A DNA stretch of 64,000 nucleotides from an uncultured Flavobacteriales bacterium (GTDB lineage Bacteria; Bacteroidota; Bacteroidia; Flavobacteriales; JBLHRE01), in the NCBI GenBank assembly GCA_937139155.1, contig CAKZPI010000017.1, forward strand, positions 21,441-85,440, written 5' to 3'. Positions 17,248 through 25,458 of this stretch are shown here, piece by piece (the stretch's first letter is position 1; the number at the start of each line of letters is the position of its first letter). The notes under the pieces were generated by a model. That model did no database searches. It saw only the letters and a list, made by a program, of their open reading frames with translations, and had not been told where the DNA came from. The translations under genes were made by a program, and so were the position numbers.

Positions 17248-17273
17248 CCTTTAGAAACTGTATGAGAATTGGC

Positions 17274-17876
17274 TTAGGCCTTTTTCATATTTTCTTCAAC
17301 CTTTGACCAGTTGATTACATTAAAAAATGCATCGATATAGTCAGGTCTTCTGTTTTGGTAGTTTAGGTAATAAGCATGCTCCCAAACATCAATTCCAAGA
17401 ATTGGGGTTCCATTGCATTCAACTACATCCATGAGTGGATTGTCTTGGTTGGGGGTAGAGCAAACAGAAAGCTTTCCGTTTTCTACACAAAGCCAAGCCC
17501 ATCCTGAACCGAATTGAGTAGCAGCAGCATTGCTAAAGGCCTCTTTAAAAGCCTCAAACGAACCGAAATCACGGTCGATAGCCATACCAATGTCGCCAGA
17601 AGGTTTACCCCCTCCATTCGGGCTCATTACTTCCCAAAACAGGCAGTGGTTGAAATAACCCCCTCCATTATTACGTACACCTGCACCTGCTGATGAGATG
17701 TTTCTCAAGATTTCTTCGATTGACTTCCCTTCAAAGTTTGAGCCTTCAATGGCTGCATTCAACTTGCTGGTATATCCTGCATGGTGCTTTCCGTGGTGAA
17801 TCTCCATGGTCTTGGCATCAATATGAGGTTCTAAAGCATCGTGTGCATAGGGTAAATTTGGTAATTCAAAAGCCAT
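17274..17876 (-). CDS. sodA: Superoxide dismutase, Mn type
   Basis: A 200-residue Fe/Mn superoxide dismutase that converts superoxide to oxygen and hydrogen peroxide. The metal ligands are H27, H77, D163 and H167 (DVWEHAYY). The residues that separate Mn from Fe enzymes point to Mn: Gly73 four residues before the second His, and Gln144 in TPNQDNPL. A cambialistic enzyme cannot be excluded. There is no signal peptide when ATG 17876 is used; the longer open frame upstream has no family residues and crosses the promoter. A terminator follows. Confidence 0.93.
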   Translation of the reverse strand: MAFELPNLPYAHDALEPHIDAKTMEIHHGKHHAGYTSKLNAAIEGSNFEGKSIEEILRNISSAGAGVRNNGGGYFNHCLFWEVMSPNGGGKPSGDIGMAIDRDFGSFEAFKEAFSNAAATQFGSGWAWLCVENGKLSVCSTPNQDNPLMDVVECNGTPILGIDVWEHAYYLNYQNRRPDYIDAFFNVINWSKVEENMKKA

Positions 17877-17903
17877 ATTTTCTAGTGTTTTTAAGGTTTC
17901 CCG

Positions 17904-17911
17904 CAAATATA
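17904..17911 (-). promoter_or_regulatory. -7 promoter element (TATATTTG) for sodA
   Basis: The minus strand has an exact TAnnTTTG match 27 nt before the sodA ATG. A TTTA at 17933-17936 could act as a weak -33 element with a 21-bp spacer. Confidence 0.45.
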
Positions 17912-17988
17912 CTAAACTGAGTTGGCTCTTCATAAATAAGCCAATACTTCAAAAATCTATATCTTTTCATAGACCAAAACCAAAGATC

Positions 17989-18849
17989 ATGAAAAATCTA
18001 ACCGCTCTTTTCGGATTGACCTGCATGAGCCTTTCTTGTATGGCTCAGCTTTGTCAAATTACCAATGGAAGTTTCGAGTCTTGGGTGTATCAAGACACGG
18101 CTACTGGCTTAAACGGAGACACCACCATTTACAACCATCCTACTGGCTGGGAGCCCTTTTTTGGCATCCTTTATGACTCAACCAACATTCAGGAAATCCC
18201 TGGCTACCAAAGCAATTCGGCCATGCGACTTCACAATACCTCCCAAGGGGAAGGGGTGCTGATTTCCTCCTTTGCATTCTGCCTGAACAAATCCATTTCA
18301 AAGTTCTCAGTTCGATATAAATTTGATGGTTACCTATCTGATTCTGCATCAGCAATCGTTCTTATAATGGATGACTTCTTGGGCGACGTATACGGAGCCG
18401 GAATTATTGAGTTTGACCACCAAACCCAATGGACCTACTCCGAAACTCCCGTCTTTTATGACTCAATTCCGGATGATACCGTATTCGTTATGATTTTAAT
18501 GGCAACGGGCTCTGGTGACATAAACCAAACCACTCCCAATTTGAATTTAGACATTGATGAGTTTAGTGCAGAATGGAAAAGTTTTAATCAATTAAGCCTG
18601 AACGAACCTGAAACTAAAGACTTGGTTATTTATCCAAACCCTGCCTCCACATTCCTTGGCCTTAAGCACGTACCAAGTCAAGGCCATCTGGAAGTTTACA
18701 ACCTCCAAGGACAAAAGGTTTTTGAGGAGCAGGTGGAGAAAGGAGACCAAGAAATTCAAATCGAAGCCCTCCCGAACGGGATTTACCTCCTAAGACTAGG
18801 CGGCCCGGATTGGGAATACACCCGAAAAATCATCAAGTCAGGAGATTAA
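17989..18849 (+). CDS. Secreted protein with T9SS C-terminal sorting domain
   Basis: A 286-residue protein with a signal peptide (residues 1-20, ending in CMAQ), a beta-rich central region starting ITNGSFESWVY, as in jelly-roll carbohydrate-binding-like domains, and a type IX sorting domain from about residue 205 (DLVIYPNPASTFLGLKHV ... GIYLLRLGG). No catalytic motif is visible. It should be exported through the outer membrane by the T9SS and anchored or released. Its target is unknown. It is a single gene, divergent from sodA. Confidence 0.7.
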   Translation: MKNLTALFGLTCMSLSCMAQLCQITNGSFESWVYQDTATGLNGDTTIYNHPTGWEPFFGILYDSTNIQEIPGYQSNSAMRLHNTSQGEGVLISSFAFCLNKSISKFSVRYKFDGYLSDSASAIVLIMDDFLGDVYGAGIIEFDHQTQWTYSETPVFYDSIPDDTVFVMILMATGSGDINQTTPNLNLDIDEFSAEWKSFNQLSLNEPETKDLVIYPNPASTFLGLKHVPSQGHLEVYNLQGQKVFEEQVEKGDQEIQIEALPNGIYLLRLGGPDWEYTRKIIKSGD

Positions 18850-18949
18850 GCCTTGTAAATCTTAGTTTAAATTTTTATTGAAACTTTTCTTTCTGAGAAG
18901 ATTAACCTACTTTCGCGCCAAATTATTGAACCCTAAACTTTCACACATC

Positions 18950-19207
18950 ATGAAAAAGGTAGCTTTTTTGATGGCCGCTAGCGTAGCATTCCTTTTGGGA
19001 GCTTGTACTAACTCTGGCTCATCTAACGAAACCAACGAAACTCAAGACACAACCATGACCGAAGAGCACGATAGCCACGAAGGTCATGATCATGCAGAAG
19101 AAGCTGCTGATTCAACCGAAATGGAAGCTGACACCACCGCAATGGAAGCTCCACAAGAGGCTGAAGAAGCTGAAGTAGAAGAAACTTCAACTGAATCTGC
19201 TCAGTAA
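18950..19207 (+). CDS. Small acidic His-cluster lipoprotein
   Basis: An 85-residue predicted lipoprotein. The signal peptide ends in the lipobox LLGAC (Cys at about residue 20). The mature part is almost wholly Glu, Asp, Thr, Ser and Ala, with one cluster of His and acidic residues, HDSHEGHDHAEE, that could bind divalent metals. No fold is expected for such a composition. A TACTTTCG -7-like element lies at 18908-18915. A strong terminator follows inside the convergent protease gene. Function is unknown; metal buffering in the envelope is only a guess. Confidence 0.75.
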   Translation: MKKVAFLMAASVAFLLGACTNSGSSNETNETQDTTMTEEHDSHEGHDHAEEAADSTEMEADTTAMEAPQEAEEAEVEETSTESAQ

Positions 19208-19215
19208 GACTTTTC

Positions 19216-20841
19216 TTACATAGCATTTGAAATAAGGGCCTCTGTGCCCTTATTTTTTTGGATGATTTCCAAGGCGGTTTGAACGGTAAGGTCTGATTGA
19301 TTAAACACCCGATACCAACCCTCATTATGCCAAACCTGCCTAGCAATCAAGGCTTTAATTTCCTGAGAAAGTTTTTCTTTCACCTCCTCAATTTCCTCTT
19401 CCTGCCCACGCACTCCTTTATCCAAACCATGGGCTACAAGTTTTTGAAAGAATTCTTCGCTTACCTCAAACTTACTCACATAAGCGTCTAGTCCTTTATC
19501 CATTAAAGTTTCCCGATTTTCATCCGCGTAAGCGAAAGCAAAATCACGAAGCCCCCCCCGATTGTACATGGCATAATACCAAGGATTTTGAGCACTGGTG
19601 TCAGCTGGAACAAAAACGTCGGGCATGATTCCTCCACCTCCATAAACGGTACGGCCCTTTAATGTTTTGAATTTTAAGGAATCAGGAAAGTCAATGGAAT
19701 CTGCCGAAAAAAGCTCTCCATTGTCAAAGCGCTCGTAAACTTCTCCATAATACGCCTTTAAGCCTGAGTCATAATTCCGCTGAATGCTTCTTCCGGCGGG
19801 TGTGTAAAACCTGGCAGTAGTAAGGTGAATGGCCGAACCGTCTTTTAAATACATAGGTTCTTGTACCAGCCCCTTTCCAAAAGACCTTCTGCCTACAATC
19901 AGCCCTCGATCATTGTCCTGAATCGCTCCGGCAATGATCTCAGATGCAGAAGCAGATCCTTCGTCAATCAAAACCACAAGCTCAAGATCTTCATAAGACC
20001 CTTGGCGGCTAGACTTATACTCCTCACGGTCACGAGCCTTGCCCTGGGTATAAACAATCATTTTATTGGCAGCCAAAAATTCGTCGGCCATTTGAATGCA
20101 AGCCTGAAGCATGCCTCCTGGATTTCCGCGTAAATCGAATACCAGTTTCTCCATATCATTCTTTTTCAAGGTAGATAAGGCCTTGGCAAATTCTCGGTAG
20201 GAGTTTCCAGTAAATCGGTTCAATTTAATATACCCCACTTTCGGCTCAAGCATATATGCCACATCTACCGAGTAAATGGGGATTTTATCACGGGTAATGG
20301 TAAAAGGCAATGTCTTATTTAAGGAGGGACGGTAAATCTCCAATTCTACCTTAGAGCCTTTCTCCCCCCTTAACCTTTCAATCACCATATCGTTGGTGAT
20401 TCCTATCCCAGCAACGTCATCTCCTTCTACTGAAACAATGCGGTCACCGGAACGAATGCCCAATTGGTCTGAAGGACCACCCGAAATGGCGGATACAACC
20501 ATGATGGTGTCTTTTCGGATGATGAACTCTACTCCAATGCCCTCAAAGCTGCCTTGAATGTTTTCTTGCACCCCTTGAAGCTCCTTAGCGGGGATGTAGG
20601 AAGAATGCGGATCTAAACTTTTCAGTAAATCCTCTAGGGTATGGTCTAAAAGGCTGTCGGCGTCTACCTCATCCACATAATCCTCCTCAATCCGATTGAT
20701 GATTTCATTGATCTTGTCTTTTCGGGGGTCAAGATTAAGAACCAACTGGGGAGACCCGGGCTTGAGCATTGCGCCAACAAGCATACCAATGGCCAAGATC
20801 AGCGCTGCCCACAATGGCAACCACGTAGATTTTATTTTCAT
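19216..20841 (-). CDS. S41 family C-terminal processing peptidase (CtpA-like)
   Basis: A 541-residue protease of the tail-specific (Prc/CtpA) family. It has an N-terminal membrane anchor (about residues 8-26), a PDZ domain (about 90-170) and the S41 catalytic domain with the dyad S298 (in DEGSASASEI) and K323 (in SFGKGLVQE), separated by 25 residues as in E. coli Prc. The C-terminal ~150 residues are charged and helical. It should cleave periplasmic proteins from the C-terminus. The last codons contain the terminator of the opposing lipoprotein gene. Confidence 0.93.
   Translation of the reverse strand: MKIKSTWLPLWAALILAIGMLVGAMLKPGSPQLVLNLDPRKDKINEIINRIEEDYVDEVDADSLLDHTLEDLLKSLDPHSSYIPAKELQGVQENIQGSFEGIGVEFIIRKDTIMVVSAISGGPSDQLGIRSGDRIVSVEGDDVAGIGITNDMVIERLRGEKGSKVELEIYRPSLNKTLPFTITRDKIPIYSVDVAYMLEPKVGYIKLNRFTGNSYREFAKALSTLKKNDMEKLVFDLRGNPGGMLQACIQMADEFLAANKMIVYTQGKARDREEYKSSRQGSYEDLELVVLIDEGSASASEIIAGAIQDNDRGLIVGRRSFGKGLVQEPMYLKDGSAIHLTTARFYTPAGRSIQRNYDSGLKAYYGEVYERFDNGELFSADSIDFPDSLKFKTLKGRTVYGGGGIMPDVFVPADTSAQNPWYYAMYNRGGLRDFAFAYADENRETLMDKGLDAYVSKFEVSEEFFQKLVAHGLDKGVRGQEEEIEEVKEKLSQEIKALIARQVWHNEGWYRVFNQSDLTVQTALEIIQKNKGTEALISNAM
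19231..19259 (+). terminator. Terminator of the lipoprotein gene, inside the convergent protease gene
   Basis: AATAAGGGC pairs perfectly with GCCCTTATT over a 6-nt loop and is followed by a run of Ts. The whole hairpin is within the last 15 codons of the minus-strand S41 protease gene. Confidence 0.85.
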
Positions 20842-20976
20842 CCTAAAGAATTCTCTTTTTTGAATATACCTGCAAAAACGGAAAAAGGTTTGATTTGAGT
20901 ACCTGTTTCAGGAGAAAATTCAAGTTCCAATTCCTTCTTCCAGAAAAATCCTCTTACTTTGGAGAAAATTTCATCC

Positions 20977-21630
20977 ATGAAGAAGGCATTCTTTCTAGTT
21001 TTTTTGGGGGTTAGCCTTGGACTTCAAGCCCAGGTTTTTCAAATCAACGATACCATTGTTTACCTAAACAACCCGGTTGATGCCAGTCCGGCGCATTGGT
21101 ATACTGAAATTTACAATTTGGTTTCTGTGGATACCACCCTTCGTTGGAAAGCCGAAATTCGTCCCAGCTTTCCTCAAGAATGGCAAATCACCTTCGATGA
21201 CCAAACCCAGTTTTACAATCCAGTAAATCACAACGACTCTGCTGATTTCACCTTGCACGACTCCTTGAGTTTTCCGCAGAAGCTTATCATCGGAAACATT
21301 CTGAACGAACGTACGGGCAGAGATACGGTGCGAATTCACGTTTATGAACCCGGAAAATGGAGTGAAAAACAAACCATTTACTGGGTCTTCAACATCAGTG
21401 GGAAGGTAGGTTTGGACAACCAAAATCCTCCTCAAAAGCCCATGGTCCGCGCTGGATATTTAATCATTCCTGAAAAAGGAGATTTAATTCTCTATACCCT
21501 TAGCGGAGAAAAAGTGCTGGAAAGCCAGAAAGGTCAAACCTCAGTTGACCATTTGGTTTCTGGAATCTATGTTTACACCTACACAAAGGCAGGAGGAAAC
21601 CAAGTCTCCGGCAAACTATACCTACCTTAA
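20977..21630 (+). CDS. Secreted protein, T9SS-tail-like C-terminus, unknown
   Basis: A 217-residue protein with a signal peptide (about residues 1-19, ending LQAQ), a beta-rich middle with no recognised domain, and a C-terminal segment (GDLILYTLSGEKVLES ... GIYVYTYTKAGG) that looks like a short or divergent type IX sorting domain. ATG 20977 opens the signal peptide; an in-frame TTG lies upstream in a -7-like box. The stop codon shares bases with the stop of the convergent glyQS gene. Confidence 0.6.
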   Translation: MKKAFFLVFLGVSLGLQAQVFQINDTIVYLNNPVDASPAHWYTEIYNLVSVDTTLRWKAEIRPSFPQEWQITFDDQTQFYNPVNHNDSADFTLHDSLSFPQKLIIGNILNERTGRDTVRIHVYEPGKWSEKQTIYWVFNISGKVGLDNQNPPQKPMVRAGYLIIPEKGDLILYTLSGEKVLESQKGQTSVDHLVSGIYVYTYTKAGGNQVSGKLYLP

Positions 21631-23180
21631 ATAAGGCTTCCAAGCTGGGCCTCCATAGAAACCTTAGACCTTAGTTTTTCTTCAAGGCTATCAATGCTTA
21701 TTCTTTCTTGAGTCATGTTGTCACGGTCTCTTAGAGTCACCGTATTTGAGTCTACGGTATCGTGATCCACCGTGATGCAGAAAGGAGTACCAATGGCGTC
21801 TTGCCTTCTATACCTTTTTCCGATGCTATCTTTCTCATCGTACTGAACGGAGAAGTTCAAGCTTAATTTCTTGAAAATCTCACGGGCTTTTTCCGGCAAT
21901 CCATCTTTCTTAACCAAAGGCATTATGCTGGCTTTAACAGGAGCCAAGAAGGGAGGTAAATTCAATACCGTTCGGGTTTCTTCCCGATCACCAGTTTTGT
22001 AAGATTCCTCTTTGAAACACTGGCTCATCACAAGCAAGAAAAGGCGGTCTAACCCAATGGAAGTCTCTACAACGTATGGCACATAATGCTCATTTCGTTC
22101 CGGATCAAAATATTGGAGTTTTTTACCAGAAAACTCTTGATGCTTGCTTAAGTCGTAGTCGGTTCTTGAATGGATTCCCTCTACTTCTTTGAATCCAAAG
22201 GGGAACTTAAATTCAATATCGGCAGCAGCATTGGCATAATGGGCCAATTTTTCGTGGTCATGAAAACGATAGAACTCTTGTCCGAAACCAAGGCTTTCAT
22301 GCCATTTCATACGGGTTTCTTTCCAGTACTCATACCATTTCATCTCGTCGCCTGGAGCAACGAAGAACTGCATTTCCATCTGCTCAAACTCGCGCATTCT
22401 GAATATGAACTGCCGGGCAACAATCTCATTTCGAAAGGCCTTACCCGTTTGGGCAATTCCGAAAGGAATTTTCATGCGGGCAGTTTTTTGAACATTTAAG
22501 AAGTTCACGAAAATTCCTTGGGCCGTTTCGGGTCGTAAGTATAAATCTGTAGACCCCTCAGCCGTTGAGCCCATTTTGGTGCCAAACATTAGGTTGAACT
22601 GTCTTACTTCGGTCCAGTTTTTAGACCCTGAAACCGGACAGGCAATTTCAAGTTCTTCAATCAAAGCCTTCACATCTCCAAGGTCTTCCGCCTCCAGGCT
22701 CTTACCCAGCCGAGAAAGTATGGTTTCAATTTTTTCTTGGTACCCAAGCACCCTTGGATTGGTAGAACGGAAGGTCGCCTCATCAAAGGAATCTCCAAAT
22801 CTTTTGGCGGCCTTTTTGATCTCCTTGTCAATTTTGGCTTCAATTTTGGCGCAATAATCTTCTACCAAAACATCGGCCCGATATCTTTTCTTAGAGTCTT
22901 TATTGTCAATCATTGGGTCGTTGAAGGCATCAATATGGCCCGATGCTTTCCAGGTGGTTGGATGCATGAAAATGGCAGAGTCTAGCCCTACAATTTCCTC
23001 ATGCAATTGAACCATGGCCTTCCACCAATAGGTCTTCAAATTCTGCTTTAGCTCAGAGCCGTAGGGACCATAATCATAAACTGCGCTTAGCCCGTCATAG
23101 ATTTCACTGCTCTGAAAAACAAAACCATACTCCTTTGCGTGGGAGATGATTTTTTTGAAAATTTCTTCCTGATTTGCCAT
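21627..23180 (-). CDS. glyQS: Glycyl-tRNA synthetase (class II, single-chain type)
   Basis: A 517-residue dimeric-type GlyRS that charges tRNA-Gly. Motifs include the N-terminal GFVFQSSEIYDGLSAVYDYGP, the class II motif 2 region AQTGKAFRNEIVARQFIFRMREFEQME, and the C-terminal anticodon-binding part (APVKASIMPLVKKDGL ... IGTPFCITVDHDTVDS). It is the alpha2 type used by Bacteroidota rather than the alpha2beta2 type of E. coli. A consensus promoter ends 4 nt before the ATG. The stop overlaps the convergent gene by 4 bp. Confidence 0.97.
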   Translation of the reverse strand: MANQEEIFKKIISHAKEYGFVFQSSEIYDGLSAVYDYGPYGSELKQNLKTYWWKAMVQLHEEIVGLDSAIFMHPTTWKASGHIDAFNDPMIDNKDSKKRYRADVLVEDYCAKIEAKIDKEIKKAAKRFGDSFDEATFRSTNPRVLGYQEKIETILSRLGKSLEAEDLGDVKALIEELEIACPVSGSKNWTEVRQFNLMFGTKMGSTAEGSTDLYLRPETAQGIFVNFLNVQKTARMKIPFGIAQTGKAFRNEIVARQFIFRMREFEQMEMQFFVAPGDEMKWYEYWKETRMKWHESLGFGQEFYRFHDHEKLAHYANAAADIEFKFPFGFKEVEGIHSRTDYDLSKHQEFSGKKLQYFDPERNEHYVPYVVETSIGLDRLFLLVMSQCFKEESYKTGDREETRTVLNLPPFLAPVKASIMPLVKKDGLPEKAREIFKKLSLNFSVQYDEKDSIGKRYRRQDAIGTPFCITVDHDTVDSNTVTLRDRDNMTQERISIDSLEEKLRSKVSMEAQLGSLI

Positions 23181-23184
23181 GGGG

Positions 23185-23214
23185 CAAAAGTAAATCTTTC
23201 GGAAGCCATTCCAA
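23185..23214 (-). promoter_or_regulatory. Promoter (TTGG-N18-TACTTTTG) with -7 box 4 nt before glyQS
   Basis: On the minus strand TTGG (23211-23214) and an exact -7 box TACTTTTG (23185-23192) are 18 bp apart, fitting the Bacteroidota consensus. Only CCCC separates the box from the ATG, so the transcript should be leaderless or nearly so. Confidence 0.6.
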
Positions 23215-23216
23215 GC

Positions 23217-23933
23217 CTAATTTTCATGAAGATTGCAATGGGTTATGCCCTGCACATAATTCTCGATTACCTGAACCTCTTTAGCGGTATGAGCACCTTC
23301 GAAACCCGTGATCATTTCAGTTTTGACTTTGGATAAATAGGCTTCCAAATAAGGCTTTGAAATGGGTTCATACGACCAATGCCATTTTTCCTCCTCATAA
23401 CCGGTTCTTCCGCATTCTTTGGATGTATAAGGTTGGCAAAAGCCATATTCTTCGGCGTGTTTTTGCATCCATTCATAGATTTTTTTTCCTTCCCCAGCTT
23501 CAAACCAATCGTTTTCCAAAGCATTGATGTCTACATCAGAGCCCCAATGATGCCTTGAGGTTCCGGGCATGGAAGAGTACTTTAAAATTTCCATGGCTTT
23601 GGCCGAATCGGAAAGGGAGGTTTCTGCCAGGTTTTTCCCTTGAACCAGTCGTTTCCCCGTCCATTTGGCATTCCAAATCTGCTTTTGCCGATTAAAATTC
23701 CGGGTGGTTGAAATGGCGATAATTTTAACCCCATCCTTCAAGGCAGCCCTTGCCATCTCTTCAAAAGCCAGGCTCGCCTCCTTTCTCAAGTACTGGTCGC
23801 CCCGAGCAAAAGAATCAGAGATTTTTAAAAAAGTCGGATCTGAGCCAGGGCTTACCTTGCCTAGCAAGTCATCTAGGCTGGGTTCATGACTTTGAACAAA
23901 CAATAAGAAAAGGCTGAGGAATACGAATTTCAT
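23217..23933 (-). CDS. M15 family D-alanyl-D-alanine carboxypeptidase (VanY-like)
   Basis: A 238-residue secreted zinc peptidase with a signal peptide at residues 1-15. The M15 zinc motifs are H128-x6-D135 (SRHHWGSDVDI) and E182-x-W-H185-W, with R127 in the substrate-binding position. Enzymes of this type remove the terminal D-Ala from peptidoglycan stem peptides or hydrolyse LD/DD links. The start is ATG 23933; upstream codons in frame carry no signal. It is divergent from the terC gene 50 nt away and precedes glyQS on the same strand. Confidence 0.85.
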   Translation of the reverse strand: MKFVFLSLFLLFVQSHEPSLDDLLGKVSPGSDPTFLKISDSFARGDQYLRKEASLAFEEMARAALKDGVKIIAISTTRNFNRQKQIWNAKWTGKRLVQGKNLAETSLSDSAKAMEILKYSSMPGTSRHHWGSDVDINALENDWFEAGEGKKIYEWMQKHAEEYGFCQPYTSKECGRTGYEEEKWHWSYEPISKPYLEAYLSKVKTEMITGFEGAHTAKEVQVIENYVQGITHCNLHEN

Positions 23934-23983
23934 GGTTTGGCTTTGAGGCGCAATTTCGCATCTTGCGGGTAAATCTGAAACCA

Positions 23984-24709
23984 ATGGACGTTTTTCTACA
24001 ACCCGAAGCTTGGCTTGCCCTTTTAACACTAACCCTTTTGGAGATTGTTCTGGGCATTGACAACATTATTTTCATCTCCATTGTGAGCAATAAGCTTCCT
24101 GAGAAGGACCAGGCAAAAACTCGAAATTTAGGTTTAATCCTGGCCCTTTTAATGCGGGTTGCCCTCCTTTTTGCCATTACCTGGATCATCGGATTTACAA
24201 AGCCTCTGATTGAAATATTTGACCTTTCCTTTTCGGGAAGAGACTTGATTCTTCTGGTTGGCGGTCTCTTCTTAATTGCCAAGAGCACTACCGAAATTCA
24301 CCATAAAATGGAGGTAGACGAAGAATTTGGTGCTGAGAAAAAACCCAAACGGAAAGCCAGTGTTTTTACTGCCATCATGCAAATCATTGCCCTGGATGTT
24401 ATTTTTTCGCTTGACTCAATTTTAACGGCGGTTGGAATGGTTAAGGAAATTGAAATTATGATTGTAGCCGTGGTAATTTCAATGATTGTGATGATGATTT
24501 TTGCCGGTAGGATATCCACCTTCATCAATCAACATCCAACCCTGCAAATTTTGGCCCTTAGCTTCTTAATTATGATTGGGGTAATGCTGGTTGCCGAAGG
24601 CTTTGGAACCCACGTTTCAAAAGGATACATCTATTCAGCTGTTGCCTTCTCCTTACTGGTTGAACTTCTGAATATGAGAATGCGAAAAAACAAACTTAAG
24701 TCAAGTTGA
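23984..24709 (+). CDS. TerC family integral membrane protein
   Basis: A 241-residue TerC protein with about seven membrane segments. The family signatures LLEIVLGIDNIIFISIV (first helix) and ALDVIFSLDSILTAVGM carry the conserved acidic residues in membrane helices that suit metal-ion transport. Relatives export manganese or insert with other membrane proteins. ATG 23984 is chosen over an in-frame TTG at 23963. No tellurite resistance partners are nearby, so manganese homeostasis is the likelier role. Confidence 0.9.
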   Translation: MDVFLQPEAWLALLTLTLLEIVLGIDNIIFISIVSNKLPEKDQAKTRNLGLILALLMRVALLFAITWIIGFTKPLIEIFDLSFSGRDLILLVGGLFLIAKSTTEIHHKMEVDEEFGAEKKPKRKASVFTAIMQIIALDVIFSLDSILTAVGMVKEIEIMIVAVVISMIVMMIFAGRISTFINQHPTLQILALSFLIMIGVMLVAEGFGTHVSKGYIYSAVAFSLLVELLNMRMRKNKLKSS

Positions 24710-24739
24710 ACCTAGGTTTTTCTTCGGAAATTGCTACCC

Positions 24740-25033
24740 ATGAATAGGAACCAAAAATGCCCCAAATGTGGCACCTGGAACTTAAACAAAAACAACTGTG
24801 CAAGCTGCGGGCAATTGCTGAACCACGAAATGAAACGGCAAGAGGAGGCTCAAGTGAAAGCAGAGGAAATAGCCAATAGGGCCCCGGATAAAATTGACCT
24901 CTTCCTTGATCAAATGAAGCATAGCCCTTGGTGGCTTGTAAAGGGATTATACTATCTAGGATTCTCCATTTACACGATTTTTGTGGCCATTGCCTCCTTT
25001 TTCATGATGATGATTGCATGGGGTCCCGGATAA
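24740..25033 (+). CDS. Small protein with zinc ribbon and one or two C-terminal helices
   Basis: A 97-residue protein. The N-terminus has a four-Cys zinc ribbon, CPKCG-x9-CASCG, followed by a charged helix and a hydrophobic C-terminus (about residues 66-95) rich in Phe and Met. I do not recognise a named family. It follows terC by 30 nt and overlaps the next membrane-protein gene by 16 nt, so the three are probably cotranscribed. The Cys cluster may bind zinc; the role is unknown. Confidence 0.6.
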   Translation: MNRNQKCPKCGTWNLNKNNCASCGQLLNHEMKRQEEAQVKAEEIANRAPDKIDLFLDQMKHSPWWLVKGLYYLGFSIYTIFVAIASFFMMMIAWGPG

Positions 25034-25389
25034 TCAAAGGTTCTGGATGGGTCATCTTAGGCCTTGGAGCTTTGGCTTATGCCTATGCCCTGGGATTAAA
25101 ATTCAAACTCATTTTAGGTCCCAGCCTGCTTAAAAACCACTTGGCCGATCTGCTTTTCATTCCGCTTTGGTTAAGCATTAGCCTCTATGCTCTACGACTT
25201 TTCAGAAAGGAACTAAAGATTCTACCCCCAAAGGCCATATTCTTTCTCAGCCTGTATGGTGCGCTTTGCTTTGAAGGCATACTTCCGCTTATAAGCACAA
25301 AGTTCACGGCGGATTTTAAAGACTTAATTGCCTACGCTTTAGGTGGATTCGTTTACCATTTCTTCCAAAAGAAAATTTTCAAAGTCTGA
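25018..25389 (+). CDS. Small integral membrane protein, unknown
   Basis: A 123-residue hydrophobic protein with about four membrane segments. No characteristic motif is recognised. The ATG at 25018 is chosen because the longer frame upstream reads through the preceding gene out of frame and is not hydrophobic. It overlaps that gene by 16 nt. The topology resembles small VanZ-like or transporter-like fragments, but this is not enough for an assignment. Confidence 0.55.
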   Translation: MGSRIIKGSGWVILGLGALAYAYALGLKFKLILGPSLLKNHLADLLFIPLWLSISLYALRLFRKELKILPPKAIFFLSLYGALCFEGILPLISTKFTADFKDLIAYALGGFVYHFFQKKIFKV

Positions 25390-25434
25390 GCTTCGAAACT
25401 TCCCTTCTTCCAAGCCTAGGCCAAAGAATAATTC

Positions 25435-25442
25435 TACCTTCG
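25435..25442 (+). promoter_or_regulatory. -7-like promoter element (TACCTTCG)
   Basis: One base from TAnnTTTG and 16 nt before the ATG at 25459. It is too close to the start codon to leave room for a riboswitch. Confidence 0.35.
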
Positions 25443-25458
25443 CGGAAAATTTGAATTC

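Noticed and set aside
25390..25458. SAM or other riboswitch before the sulfur-amino-acid PLP enzyme
   Set aside because: The -7-like box is 16 nt from the ATG, so no leader is long enough.
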